Source: Candidatus Bathyarchaeota archaeon (GTDB lineage: Archaea > Thermoproteota > Bathyarchaeia > Bathyarchaeales > Bathycorpusculaceae). Taken from it: 64,000 bases of DNA. The notes below the pieces were generated by a model. It worked only from the letters and a program-made list of their open reading frames with translations. It was not told the origin of the DNA and did no database searches. Below, in pieces: positions 9,326 through 18,510 of this stretch; the stretch's first letter is position 1; each line of letters begins with the position of its first letter. The position numbers and the translations under genes were made by a program. Location: positions 62,001-126,000 of the forward strand of contig JAGTQX010000014.1 of NCBI GenBank assembly GCA_018396675.1, in the 5' to 3' direction.

Positions 9326-9420
9326 TTTCGCCAAATCCCCCTTACACTGTTTTTATGGTTGAAAGCGTCGGAATATTTAAGCTTTCAATTAAACGAGCGC
9401 GGTGATGGGTAATTCTTAAA

Positions 9421-9439
9421 CGTTAAAACTACTTTAACG
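9421..9439. promoter_or_regulatory. Inverted repeat upstream of mtd (operator candidate)
   Basis: Perfect 7-bp arms CGTTAAA and TTTAACG separated by ACTAC, ending 21 nt before the TTG start of the dehydrogenase gene. AT-rich TATA-like stretches lie just upstream (9373-9380 and 9413-9420). The position suits a regulator site, but arms this short and AT-rich could occur by chance. Confidence 0.35.
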
Positions 9440-9459
9440 AAAAGCGAGGCTGCAATCCT

Positions 9460-10419
9460 TTGCCAAAAAAACCCTATAAACCAGTTTTCATTTTTTTGGA
9501 CACGGACAAGCACGCCAGCCCCTTCGACATACTTACAACAATAGACGTTTTACCAGAAGCGGAAATACTAAAATATGAAAGCGTAACGGTTGAAGACGCT
9601 GAAAAACTCGTTTACGACGCAATGTTTCCACGCGGACCGGAAGGCGCAAAACACACGAAAATTTTCATAAATGGGCATGATTTCGAACTTGCAAACGCAA
9701 TTCTTGAAAAAATCCGAAAATGCATGTTTCCACCATTTGAACTTAGCATATTAATTGACCCTAGAGGCGCTTACACGACGGCTTCCGCTGCAGTTGCAAA
9801 AACCCTCGAGCTTTCAATGCGAAAAGGCTTCGGAACACTGGAAAACAAGACCGTTGCCATTTTAGCTGGGACAGGCCCTGTTGGGCAAACAGCTGCGATG
9901 TTGTATGCTTCCGAGGAAGCCAAAGTCGTTGTATCTTCGCGGGATTTGAAAAGGTCAGCGCTTGTTGCGGAAAAAATTAATGCAGAGTTGAAGACGGAAA
10001 AAGTGCGTGGGGTAGAAGCCAAAACTCTGGAAGAAGTGGGAGCGGCAATAAAAGAGGCGGAAATAATTCTTTCAGCTGGGGCTGCTGGTGTTCAGCTTCT
10101 TCCACTCAACGTGCTTAAAGAGTATGGAAAGAAATGTAGAATAGTGGCTGACATAAACGCTATTCCGCCGTTTGGAGTGGAAAGCCTAGATGCTTCGGCT
10201 GACGGAAAAGAGATTGCGCCGAAAATTTTCGGAGTAGGCGCACTGGCGATAGGTACTTTTAAAAACTTTATTGAAGCCGAACTCATAAAACGGGTTGCCG
10301 AAGCGTCGAAAGGCGTATTTGATTACAGGACGGCTTATCAGATAGCCAAAGAAGCCGTTTCGAAAAAGCTGGAAGGTGAAAAGGGCAAAACCGAGTCGTG
10401 GAAAAATTGGCTCCCTTAA
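9460..10419 (+). CDS. NAD(P)-dependent methylene-tetrahydromethanopterin dehydrogenase (MtdA/MtdB-like)
   Basis: 319-aa oxidoreductase interconverting methylene- and methenyl-tetrahydropterin C1 carriers. The N-terminal domain holds the MtdA/B signatures FLDTDKHASPFDILTT and GAKHTKIFINGHD; the C-terminal Rossmann domain has AILAGTGPVGQTAAMLYA and SSRDLKRS, pointing to NAD(P) rather than F420 as cofactor. The start is TTG 9460, with a GAGG stretch about 10 nt upstream. ftr follows after 27 bp, so the pair probably supplies two steps of the archaeal H4MPT methyl branch. In Bathyarchaeia this branch is linked to the Wood-Ljungdahl pathway. Confidence 0.85.
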   Translation: MPKKPYKPVFIFLDTDKHASPFDILTTIDVLPEAEILKYESVTVEDAEKLVYDAMFPRGPEGAKHTKIFINGHDFELANAILEKIRKCMFPPFELSILIDPRGAYTTASAAVAKTLELSMRKGFGTLENKTVAILAGTGPVGQTAAMLYASEEAKVVVSSRDLKRSALVAEKINAELKTEKVRGVEAKTLEEVGAAIKEAEIILSAGAAGVQLLPLNVLKEYGKKCRIVADINAIPPFGVESLDASADGKEIAPKIFGVGALAIGTFKNFIEAELIKRVAEASKGVFDYRTAYQIAKEAVSKKLEGEKGKTESWKNWLP

Positions 10420-10446
10420 ATGATTAAAGTGTGAGGCTTGCGCGTT

Positions 10447-11436
10447 ATGATGCAAAACAACAACGAGAACAGGCTGGAAGTGGTTGGCTACGACGATAAG
10501 GACCAGTTTGGGCCAAGCTTCATAGTGAAGGCTTCAACTGGGCAGACGGTGAAAGTTGCGGATACCTTCGCGGAAATGTTCCGAATGTGGGCTGGAAGAA
10601 TCCTCGTCACGGCTGAAAACGAAAAATGGGCTTTAACAGCCGCCGAAAACACAACAGGCTTTGCAACAAGTATCATAATGGCTCCAGCGGAGGCTGGAAT
10701 AGAAGGTACGGTTCCAAAGGAGAAAACGCCAGATGGCAGAACAGGCGTATTAATCCAAATCTATAACCGCAACCGTTTTGACTTAAAAAACCAGATGATA
10801 CTTCGTATAGGACAATGCGTTATGACTTGCCCAACAACAGCCGTTTTTGATGCGTTTACGAACGCGAAAAGGAAAGTGAAGGTTGGCCGAAGCTTAAGAT
10901 ATTTCGGTGACGGTTTCCAAAAGAAAGGTGTTGTTGGAAATCGCAAAGTTTGGAGGATACCGGTGATGGAAGGCGAATTCATTGTTGAAGACGCTTTCGG
11001 TGTTGCAGAGGCTATAGCAGGTGGAAACTTCCTAATTTTAGCCAAAAACAGAGAAAGCGGATTAAAAGCTGCAGAAGAAGCTGTGAAGGCAATAAGAACC
11101 AGTGCAAAAGAGGTTATAACGCCTTTCCCAGGCGGAATCTGCCGTTCAGGCTCAAAGGCTGGCTCGCGGAAATACAAGCTTAAAGCGTCCACTAATCATC
11201 CTTTCTGTCCAACTTTGAAAAAAATTGTTGCTGACACGCAGTTGCCCGAAGACGTTAACGCTGTTTACGAAATAGTCATCAACGGTTTGACGGTTGAAGC
11301 CGTAAAGAACGCCGTGAAAGTCGGCGTGAAAGCAGCTTTAAACGTTCCAGGTGTTTTAAAAATTTCAGCAGGCAACTACGGCGGGAAACTTGGCCCATAC
11401 AAGGTTTTCTTGAAAGAAGTTTTAGAAACGACTTGA
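10447..11436 (+). CDS. ftr: Formylmethanofuran:tetrahydromethanopterin formyltransferase
   Basis: Moves the formyl group between formylmethanofuran and H4MPT. About 329 aa against roughly 300 for methanogen enzymes. Conserved blocks include DTFAEMFRMWAGRILVTA, KTPDGRTGVLIQIY, RIGQCVMTCPTTAVFDAF and TPFPGGICRSGSKAGS. ATG 10447 is chosen because GTGAGG at 10431-10436 sits 10 nt upstream; a TTG at 10438 would be too near it. The gene directly follows the methylene-H4MPT dehydrogenase in an apparent operon. Formylmethanofuran dehydrogenase and cyclohydrolase genes are not in the window. Confidence 0.94.
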   Translation: MMQNNNENRLEVVGYDDKDQFGPSFIVKASTGQTVKVADTFAEMFRMWAGRILVTAENEKWALTAAENTTGFATSIIMAPAEAGIEGTVPKEKTPDGRTGVLIQIYNRNRFDLKNQMILRIGQCVMTCPTTAVFDAFTNAKRKVKVGRSLRYFGDGFQKKGVVGNRKVWRIPVMEGEFIVEDAFGVAEAIAGGNFLILAKNRESGLKAAEEAVKAIRTSAKEVITPFPGGICRSGSKAGSRKYKLKASTNHPFCPTLKKIVADTQLPEDVNAVYEIVINGLTVEAVKNAVKVGVKAALNVPGVLKISAGNYGGKLGPYKVFLKEVLETT

Positions 11437-11513
11437 AGGGGTTCTGTTTGAAGCCAAATTCTTATTTGGTTCCTCGTCAAGTAGCTTATAACCAATAAAT
11501 CAAGTGAAGAAGT

Positions 11514-12785
11514 TTGAGCACTCCTAGCAAGAAGAGAACATCGCTTGAGTTGTTTAGGTTAAAGAAGACTCTGAACGCTTTAGCCAACAAAGAAGGGCGA
11601 GGAACAGAGCTTATTTCACTTTATGTGCCGCCTGGAAAACAGATAAGCGAAGTAATGAACATGCTTAGAGAAGAATACGGCACAGCATCAAACATAAAAT
11701 CCACAACAACCCGCAAAAACGTTCAAGACGCAATAGTTAAGGTTCAACAACGCCTAAAACTCTTCAAGGAAACACCGGAAAATGGACTTGTAATCTTCTG
11801 CGGTGCAGTGCCGCAAAATGGTGCTGGAAGCGAAAAAATTGAAACTTACGTTATAATTCCGCCAGAACCAATACGCATATACCTTTACCGATGCGATTCG
11901 CGTTTTCACACGGAACACTTGCAGGAAATGTTGCGGGAAAAGGAAACTTACGGCATACTTCTAATAGACTCGGCATCAGCCACACTTGCAACTTTACAGG
12001 GTAGAAGGCTTGAAATTATACGGGAAGTAACATCAGGCGTTCCAGGAAAAACCCGTGCTGGCGGACAATCAGCAAGGAGATTTGAGAGACTTAGGGAAAT
12101 GCGACTGCAAGAGTATTTTAGGCGTGTTGGTGAGCACGCAAACGAAGTTTTTCTGCCAATTGAAAACTTGAAAGGCATAATAATTGGCGGGCCAGGCCCA
12201 ACAAAATATGATTTTGAAAAAGGTGATTATCTGAATTACCAGTTGAAGGAGAAAATCATAGATACTGTTGACACGGCTTACGTGGACGAGCAGGGCGTTA
12301 AGGAAATTGTGGATAAAGCTCCAGAAATAATGAGGAAAATCCGTTATATCGAAGAAAAACAGGTGATGCAACAGTTTCTATACGAGATAGGCCACGACAC
12401 AGGTTTAGCCACCTACGGTGAAGAAGCCGTAAGAAAAGCTTTAGAAGCTGGTGCAGTGAAAACGCTTCTCTTATCTGAAGGACTCGACATTGCACGTGTG
12501 AAAGTCAAATGCAGCGCATGCGGTTACGAGGAACAACAGACAGTTAAAGGGCCGCTGCTGACGAGTTTTGAGCAGAATCTTATGGGAAAACCATGTCCAA
12601 AATGTAAAGCACCATCTTTAAGCATAACCGACACACAGGAGCTTATTGAAGACTTTGCGCAGATAGCTGAATACACAAACACGGATGTGGAGATAATTTC
12701 AAGCGAAACCGAGGAAGGACAAATGCTTAAAAACTCATTTGGCGGAATCGCCGCAATTTTACGTTTCAAACTGCAGGAGCAGTAA
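11514..12785 (+). CDS. prf1: Archaeal peptide chain release factor aRF1
   Basis: 423-aa class I release factor recognising all three stop codons. Domain 1 has the stop-codon-reading NIKS motif (ASNIKSTTTRKNV, residues ~62-74) and an upstream GTASN stretch; domain 2 has the peptidyl-hydrolysis GGQ motif (RAGGQSARRFERL, ~183-195); domain 3 contains a Cys-pair insert (CSACGYEE and CPKC), as in other archaeal aRF1. The start is TTG 11514. An aminotransferase gene follows 8 bp downstream. Confidence 0.97.
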   Translation: MSTPSKKRTSLELFRLKKTLNALANKEGRGTELISLYVPPGKQISEVMNMLREEYGTASNIKSTTTRKNVQDAIVKVQQRLKLFKETPENGLVIFCGAVPQNGAGSEKIETYVIIPPEPIRIYLYRCDSRFHTEHLQEMLREKETYGILLIDSASATLATLQGRRLEIIREVTSGVPGKTRAGGQSARRFERLREMRLQEYFRRVGEHANEVFLPIENLKGIIIGGPGPTKYDFEKGDYLNYQLKEKIIDTVDTAYVDEQGVKEIVDKAPEIMRKIRYIEEKQVMQQFLYEIGHDTGLATYGEEAVRKALEAGAVKTLLLSEGLDIARVKVKCSACGYEEQQTVKGPLLTSFEQNLMGKPCPKCKAPSLSITDTQELIEDFAQIAEYTNTDVEIISSETEEGQMLKNSFGGIAAILRFKLQEQ

Positions 12786-12793
12786 GTTTTCTT

Positions 12794-13909
12794 ATGAAGC
12801 ATGTTTCCGCCTATCTAGACTGGTACGTTCACGTACCAAAAGTCAAATACGATTTTCGTTCAAGCGGTCTAACCAGCTTTAGATACAGCTTAAAGTTTGA
12901 TGACGCTGACCTTAGCGTTAACTACGCTTATGGCAATCCAGAAGTAGTTAAACTGCTTGCTGAACGCTACGGCGTTAAACCAGAAAACATTTTCGTCTCA
13001 AGCGAGGGAGCCTCAGGTCAAAACGCACGCATAATTCGTTGCATAGCCGAAAGAAGCAGGCGGAAATGCGAAGCCATAGTGGAGTATCCAACATATGAGC
13101 CTCTGCTGCGGCAAGTTCAAGAACATTTTCCACGCGTGAAAAGGCTGGAGAGAGACGAGCAGAAAGCGTATGGAGTGGATGGCGACTGTTTACGGCGGAT
13201 AGTTTCTGACAAAACTGGATTGCTTGTTTTGACTAATCCTCATGCGCCAAGCAGTGCTGTTTTAAGCAAAGCGGAACTAAGCGAAGTCATGGCTGTTGCG
13301 CAGGAGTTTGGCTTCTACGTTCTATGCGATGAGATATACGCCGAGTTCAGCCGCGAAAATATTCCGACGGTTTTCGCGGTTAATGAAGAGTTTGGCATAA
13401 CCACCACGAGTTTCACAAAAGCGTACGGGCTTGGCGGAATAAAACTCGGAGTAGCGTTGGCAAACGAGAAGCTTGTAAAAGAGTTTTACACGGATACTCT
13501 TAGCACGGTTGGCAACGCTCCGAACATTGTCCAACTTGTTGCAGTTGAACTTTTAACGAGGGGAAAGGAAGCCCTTGAAAGTCACATGCGAAAATGGGAA
13601 CCAGCAAAAAGAGAGATGGAAGAGTGGCTTGAACAGAAAGGCTACGAACATTTTCCAAACAGGGCGGGAGTAACCTATTGGGTTAAACTGCCAATAAATG
13701 ACACGCTTAAATGGGTTAACGAACACGCCGTACCGAAACACAGTCTGGCAGCGGTTCCTGGCGCATTTTTCCTTTATAGGAAAGGCTATGAAACAGTGAA
13801 GTCTAACAGAGTGAGGCTTGGACTGGGAAACATAAACCCAGAAAAAACAAGCATAAAAAAGGCTTTAGAAGCGTTGGAAACTGCTGTGAAGGCTTATGCT
13901 AACCGTTAA
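12794..13909 (+). CDS. PLP-dependent class I/II aminotransferase
   Basis: 371-aa fold-type I aminotransferase. The PLP-binding Lys is in TSFTKAYGLGGIKLG, the pyridine-N-binding Asp in VLCDEIYAEF, the Asn in LTNPHAP, and the phosphate/substrate Arg in NRVRLGLGN near the C-terminus. YAYGNPEVVKLLAERYGV is the usual N-terminal helix entry. It lies 8 bp after aRF1 and may be co-transcribed. The amino acid partner is not readable; related archaeal enzymes act on aspartate, aromatic or histidinol-phosphate substrates. Confidence 0.85.
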   Translation: MKHVSAYLDWYVHVPKVKYDFRSSGLTSFRYSLKFDDADLSVNYAYGNPEVVKLLAERYGVKPENIFVSSEGASGQNARIIRCIAERSRRKCEAIVEYPTYEPLLRQVQEHFPRVKRLERDEQKAYGVDGDCLRRIVSDKTGLLVLTNPHAPSSAVLSKAELSEVMAVAQEFGFYVLCDEIYAEFSRENIPTVFAVNEEFGITTTSFTKAYGLGGIKLGVALANEKLVKEFYTDTLSTVGNAPNIVQLVAVELLTRGKEALESHMRKWEPAKREMEEWLEQKGYEHFPNRAGVTYWVKLPINDTLKWVNEHAVPKHSLAAVPGAFFLYRKGYETVKSNRVRLGLGNINPEKTSIKKALEALETAVKAYANR

Positions 13910-13918
13910 CGTTAGGAG

Positions 13919-15268
13919 CTACTGTTTTGAGATTATGTTTACGCCGTCAACCAATACTGGTGGAACGTATGCTCTGATTTCTGTTGGGCGGATTTCGCTT
14001 CCAATCTCGATTATGTTTTTTAACGCTTGAAACGCGTTGCCGGAAATCATTGTCTCTTTCAACGCGTGTTTTATCTCACCGTTTTCGATATAGCTTACTT
14101 GTTTGGCTATTCCAGAGAATTCGCCGCTGTCTGGGCGGACATTTCCACTGAATCGTCTAACAATTATTCCTTTGTCAACTTCTGAAACCATCTCTTCAAG
14201 TGTTTTCTTTCCCGCTTCAACTTTGAGGTTTGAGGCGGCTATTGTTGGAAGCATAGTGTAGCTTTCTCTGTAAGCATTACCTGTGGATTTCCGTCCTTCC
14301 TTATTTGCCGTGTAGGAATTGTGCATAAAATTCACAAGTTTTCCTTGTGTAATGATTGGGGTTTTTTGTCGTGGAACGCCTTCAGAGTCGAAGCTTGAGG
14401 AGTTTATGCCCTTCGGCATCAAACCATCGTCAACTATTGTTAGTTCTGGAAAAGCAAATTTTTCGCCGATTTTTCCAGCCCATATGCTTCTGCCTCTCTG
14501 AACATTGTCGGCGTTTACGCTGTTGATGACTGGGTAGAATAGTATGAACGATGCAGGGTCAGGCTCCAAAACCACCTTGCCAGTGAAAGATTCGGTTGTT
14601 TTCGAGTGAAGTGACGCGAGAGCTTTTTCAGCGGCTGTTCGTCCAATTCTTGTTGGTGAGAACTCTTTAAGTGTTGTTGAAGCGTCATACTCGTATGCCA
14701 TACTTGAGGTTTCGCCGTGTTCCTTGGCTACGCATATCAAGTAGCCTTCTATACGGGTTGTTTTTTCTTGGGCTTCAACTCCATTAGAGTTTGAAATTGC
14801 CATTTCTGTTAGGATTGCCGAAAACTTTCCATCATCAATTACAACGCGTTTATCAAAATGTTTTGCTTCATCGTAGGCACGGATTACAAGATTCAGCATT
14901 TTACTTCCGCTCATGTTTGCAATTTCAGGGTCAAATACGCCTTCTGGAGTCTTCGGAAGCTTCTCTCTTACTGGAAGCGAAACCCACTCTGGATTGGGCG
15001 TTGAAACGTCTGCCAAGCTTATGGCTGCTTTGCAAGCTTCTTCGATGCTTTCTTTTGAAAGGTGAGAGGCAAAGGCGAATCCAAGTTTCTTATCTCTTAT
15101 TACGCGTATGCCTATGCCGCTGTGTGTTTTGAAACGTTCGTTCTGAATTTCAGCTCTTTCTAGGACGACCTCTACTGTTTGCTGGTTTTGGACGAAAGCT
15201 TCAGCTTCGTCTGCTCCGAGTTTTCGGCATTTTTTGACGGCTAAATCTGCAAACTCAATCATGTTCAT
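13919..15268 (-). CDS. tldE: TldE/PmbA-family protease subunit
   Basis: 449-aa partner of TldD in the heterodimeric TldD/TldE metalloprotease, which degrades unfolded peptides and matures modified peptides. The family pattern is clear (GIGIRVIRDKKLGFAFASH, PDPASFILFYPVI in place of the zinc motif, GVPRQKTPIITQGKL, NSYTANKEGR), and it lacks HExxxH as expected for TldE. The ATG overlaps the tldD stop by 4 bp, with a G-rich SD (GGGGGGAGCG) just upstream, so synthesis is coupled and equimolar. Confidence 0.92.
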   Translation of the reverse strand: MNMIEFADLAVKKCRKLGADEAEAFVQNQQTVEVVLERAEIQNERFKTHSGIGIRVIRDKKLGFAFASHLSKESIEEACKAAISLADVSTPNPEWVSLPVREKLPKTPEGVFDPEIANMSGSKMLNLVIRAYDEAKHFDKRVVIDDGKFSAILTEMAISNSNGVEAQEKTTRIEGYLICVAKEHGETSSMAYEYDASTTLKEFSPTRIGRTAAEKALASLHSKTTESFTGKVVLEPDPASFILFYPVINSVNADNVQRGRSIWAGKIGEKFAFPELTIVDDGLMPKGINSSSFDSEGVPRQKTPIITQGKLVNFMHNSYTANKEGRKSTGNAYRESYTMLPTIAASNLKVEAGKKTLEEMVSEVDKGIIVRRFSGNVRPDSGEFSGIAKQVSYIENGEIKHALKETMISGNAFQALKNIIEIGSEIRPTEIRAYVPPVLVDGVNIISKQ

Positions 15269-16641
15269 TTCGCTCCCCCCAGTAGAAGTTTGGTTCTAAG
15301 GCTTGCTCCGCCCATGCCAACATAGTTTATCTGTTCTTTTCCGCATAAGCCAACACGCACGAGGAAGTCTTTTCCAACCGCGTCCACGTTTTTCAGCACT
15401 TCAAAAGCGTTTCCGCTTATTGTGACCCCGCGCATTGAGTCGGCGAATTTGCCGTTCGTTATTCTTATGGCTTCTTGAGTTCCAAACATGAATTCGCCGT
15501 TGAAGTCAGCTTGCCCAGAAAGCCCACCTTTCAGGAAGAAGCCTTCTTTTATGTCTTCGGCAAGTTCTTCCAACGTGTAGTCTCCAGCTTCAATGTAAGT
15601 GTTCCGCATTCGGATAATTGGGTCAAATTCAAAATTCCATGCGCGTGCGTTTCCAGTAGGGCGAGCATTGAAATGTTGAGCTGTTTCACGCGAATGCAGG
15701 AAGTTTCGGCAAACGCCCTCATCTATTATTACGGTCTTCTCCGTTGGGACGCCTTCATCATCATAGTTCATGGTTCCGAAACCGTTCGGATACCGTCCAT
15801 CGTCAACAAGCGTCACCTTTTCAGAAGCAACCTTCTTTCCAATCTTGTCCGCCAGAAAGCTTCCGCCGAAAACCAGATCCGCCTCTGCACAGTGTCCAAC
15901 AGCCTCGTGTGCCAATAATCCAACAATACGGTTTTCTAGGATTACAGGGAAATAACCAGCCGGCGCAACCTTCGCGGTAACAAGTTTGCTTGCTCTTTCG
16001 GCAGCGATTAAACCAGCATTCATAAGCGGTGTCTTATCGAGAATCTCAAGTCCAGACTGGGCGCCTACGCTTTCATAAGCCGAAGTGATGTTTCCTTTTT
16101 CCCGCGCAATAGCCGTCACGCTTCCAAAACACCGCACTACACGCTGGTGAATTTCAGAGCCTTCAGAACTTAGAAATATTAAATCATCGTCTACAATGTT
16201 TAAGGTTACTGTGTCGGAAACTATTGTTTTAGAGAAACCGCGCACGGCTTTATCCGTCTCCAGCACAAGTTTAACCAGTTCTTCTTTGTCCGCCTTTCTA
16301 GGGTCTTTCTTCATAACGGTTTCATACTTATCCACATGCGGTTTTACGCTTGCCAAGTTCACAAGCCGTTCCTTTTTGGGCTTTGATGATTTCGCAAGCG
16401 AAGCTGCGTTCTCCATCATGCTTTCAATTTTTTCTTTTTCAAGCACTGTTGACGAGGCAAAACCCCAGCTTCCATCTTTAAGGATTCTTGCACATGCGCC
16501 TTCCACTGTTCCACTGTTTAACGCGTCAATTTTTCCATCTTTGACGGAAATGCTGAACGTTTGTCTCTTGTGATATCGTAGCTCTGCATAGCCCAGTTTG
16601 CTTTTCTTTTGGAGGCTTTCCTTCAAAACGTCCATAATCAA
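15265..16641 (-). CDS. tldD: TldD-family metalloprotease subunit
   Basis: 458-aa catalytic subunit of TldD/E. The zinc motif HEAVGHCAEAD (HExxxH) is intact near residue 243, and later segments GVPTEKTVIIDEGV and FEFDPIIRMRNTYI match TldD. The start is TTG 16641 with GGTGA 6 nt upstream; an ATG two codons in (16635) is the alternative. It is first of the two-gene operon with tldE. In archaea this pair is widespread and probably clears short peptides. Confidence 0.93.
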   Translation of the reverse strand: MIMDVLKESLQKKSKLGYAELRYHKRQTFSISVKDGKIDALNSGTVEGACARILKDGSWGFASSTVLEKEKIESMMENAASLAKSSKPKKERLVNLASVKPHVDKYETVMKKDPRKADKEELVKLVLETDKAVRGFSKTIVSDTVTLNIVDDDLIFLSSEGSEIHQRVVRCFGSVTAIAREKGNITSAYESVGAQSGLEILDKTPLMNAGLIAAERASKLVTAKVAPAGYFPVILENRIVGLLAHEAVGHCAEADLVFGGSFLADKIGKKVASEKVTLVDDGRYPNGFGTMNYDDEGVPTEKTVIIDEGVCRNFLHSRETAQHFNARPTGNARAWNFEFDPIIRMRNTYIEAGDYTLEELAEDIKEGFFLKGGLSGQADFNGEFMFGTQEAIRITNGKFADSMRGVTISGNAFEVLKNVDAVGKDFLVRVGLCGKEQINYVGMGGASLRTKLLLGGAK

Positions 16642-16701
16642 ACAAGTTCACCAACTCGTTAACTCAGAGTTTTAGAAATAAAAGATTTAGCATCGAACTC
16701 T

Positions 16702-16944
16702 TTAATCGTCGACGTTTTCCTGTGATTCTTGAACAGTGCTTAATTCGGCTTTAACAAAAACTTTTTGGATTCCCCAGTAAATCGTTAGGCAAATGAATAT
16801 GACTAGCCCTGCGAGAAGAGAGACTGCCGCGAGAATTACAAACTGTTCTTTCCAGCCTTTATCAAATGCGTTGATTGATAAAAACGCGAAGTAGAAGGCT
16901 AAGAAGATGCAGACTGAAACCGTAACCACGATTGCTGATTCCAT
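16702..16944 (-). CDS. Small two-helix membrane protein
   Basis: About 80 aa with two hydrophobic helices (VVTVSVCIFLAFYFAF and FVILAAVSLLAGLVIFICL) joined by a charged loop, and an acidic tail. The start is uncertain: ATG 16944, TTG 16950 or GTG 16962; a GGTG overlapping the GTG would serve the two internal starts. No domain is recognised. It lies between tldD and the ABC-ATPase/acetyltransferase gene, all on the same strand. Confidence 0.5.
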   Translation of the reverse strand: MESAIVVTVSVCIFLAFYFAFLSINAFDKGWKEQFVILAAVSLLAGLVIFICLTIYWGIQKVFVKAELSTVQESQENVDD

Positions 16945-17046
16945 TTTCAAATGTGGGTTCACCGCATGTTGCTTAAGGTCAACTACATTTTCGAGAACAA
17001 AAAATCTTATGACTCTATAATCAGAAACACAACTAAAGATTTGACG

Positions 17047-18510
17047 TTAACTTTGCTCGCGTTGCCAAAATAGGTAAATTTTTGTTTGGGCTAAAAAGCA
17101 GAGTTTTTTCAAAATGAGTGCTAAATCTTCCTCTTCAAGTGTTTTAATCTTCTTTTTGAATTCGGTGTGGCTTGGGTAAGCGTGTTTTGTGGATAAGAGC
17201 CTTTTTCTTGGAACTGCGCCTTTCTTTGACAATTCGATTATTATCTTTAAGATTTTTTCTTTGCCAACTTCTCTTATTTTTTCCACATTGTATTTTTGGT
17301 TTTGGAGCATGTTAGGCGTTAATCCTAACGCGTCCAGTTTTTCTATGGCTTTTTTTAGGTGGGGGTTTGGTTTGCTTTCGGTTATTTTTTGCATTCCGGC
17401 TTTTTCGAAGAAGGGATTGTATTTTGCCATAACTGCCAGTGTTTCCACGTATGGCGTTTCAGCTAATGGCAATGTTTCTCTAACTATTTTTGCGCCTAAT
17501 CCTATTGTTCGATATTTTGGGTGGATAACCACTCGGGTTATTGTGCTTATTTCTTTTTGGAGTTGCTTATGGTTTCCTTTCCAAACTTTGCTTCTGCCAA
17601 AGACTGTTAACGGCGGGTAACTGTAAACGATTACGCCGCATAGTTCATTTCCGCGTTTCAGAGTGAAGATTTTTCTTGGCGGCGGCAGGCAGCTTGAACG
17701 GTAATGGAAAATGCTTAAGGCTTTGTAGTCGGCTGGTGCTCCTTTTTCAACGTGCATTTCCTTGACGAGGCTGCATTCTTTAGCTGGCTGATTAGGGTAA
17801 TAGTTTATGGTTATTTCTTTGCCGAACCGCTTGTGAATATGCACTGAAGGGTTTAAGTCCTCAAATAGGTCTGTGTGGGTTGTTGCTGCCAAAACTGCTT
17901 TCCCGTTTTGTCTTGCAAGTTTTTGAAGGTTAAACGCCACGATTTTGGCTGTGTCACGGTCTAATGTGGCTGCAAACTCGTCCATTATCCAGAACTGCGC
18001 TTGGCTTTCGACCATTTTAGCGATTTTGTAACGGTATTTTTGTCCGTCGCTTAACTGTTCATAAGTGCGCAGGAATAGGAAAGCGTCGTTAAGGCCGACG
18101 CGGCTTAAAAGCTCAAGGGCTTCCTCAAGGTTTTTGCCGACTGTTTCGATTAGGGGCTTGTTTGGTTCTGGTTGGATGTCGTTTATGTTTATGCATTTTA
18201 AGCTTAAATCTTGTCTGATGTCCGCTTCCAAGGCTTTTAGGAGTGTGCTTTTTCCGCTTCCGCTGTCGCCTGTTATATAGGCGATGTCTGTGGGGCTTAT
18301 TTTGAGTTCGACGTTTTCGTAAACGGTGAATTTTTCTTTTTGGTCTAGGCCGAGTCCGAAGGCTTCTGCGACGTTTATTATGCGGTTTGTGGGGTTTGGG
18401 ACTGCGGTTTCGTAGGTTATATCTATCATGAATTTGCCTGTTCGCTTGTCGAAGCGTCTTTTGAGTTTGCGGATATAGAAGATTTCTCTATAACTTTGTT
18501 CTATAGTCAT
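17047..18510 (-). CDS. ABC-type ATPase fused to GNAT acetyltransferase (COG2401-like)
   Basis: 487-aa soluble fusion. The N-terminal ABC ATPase has Walker A GDSGSGKST (81-89), a degenerate signature EQLSDGQKYR (151-160, LSDGQ for LSGGQ) and Walker B FWIMDEFAATLD (173-184). The C-terminal GNAT domain (~245-400) has the acetyl-CoA pyrophosphate loop RTIGLG (334-339). A basic tail follows. No membrane partner is present, so it is not a transporter. The ATG overlaps the terminase stop by 4 bp (ATGA), with GGGTAATGG as SD. I recall this architecture as COG2401, whose function is unknown; coupling to a terminase suggests a role in DNA packaging, modification or conflict rather than metabolism (inference). 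Confidence 0.85.
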   Translation of the reverse strand: MTIEQSYREIFYIRKLKRRFDKRTGKFMIDITYETAVPNPTNRIINVAEAFGLGLDQKEKFTVYENVELKISPTDIAYITGDSGSGKSTLLKALEADIRQDLSLKCININDIQPEPNKPLIETVGKNLEEALELLSRVGLNDAFLFLRTYEQLSDGQKYRYKIAKMVESQAQFWIMDEFAATLDRDTAKIVAFNLQKLARQNGKAVLAATTHTDLFEDLNPSVHIHKRFGKEITINYYPNQPAKECSLVKEMHVEKGAPADYKALSIFHYRSSCLPPPRKIFTLKRGNELCGVIVYSYPPLTVFGRSKVWKGNHKQLQKEISTITRVVIHPKYRTIGLGAKIVRETLPLAETPYVETLAVMAKYNPFFEKAGMQKITESKPNPHLKKAIEKLDALGLTPNMLQNQKYNVEKIREVGKEKILKIIIELSKKGAVPRKRLLSTKHAYPSHTEFKKKIKTLEEEDLALILKKLCFLAQTKIYLFWQREQS

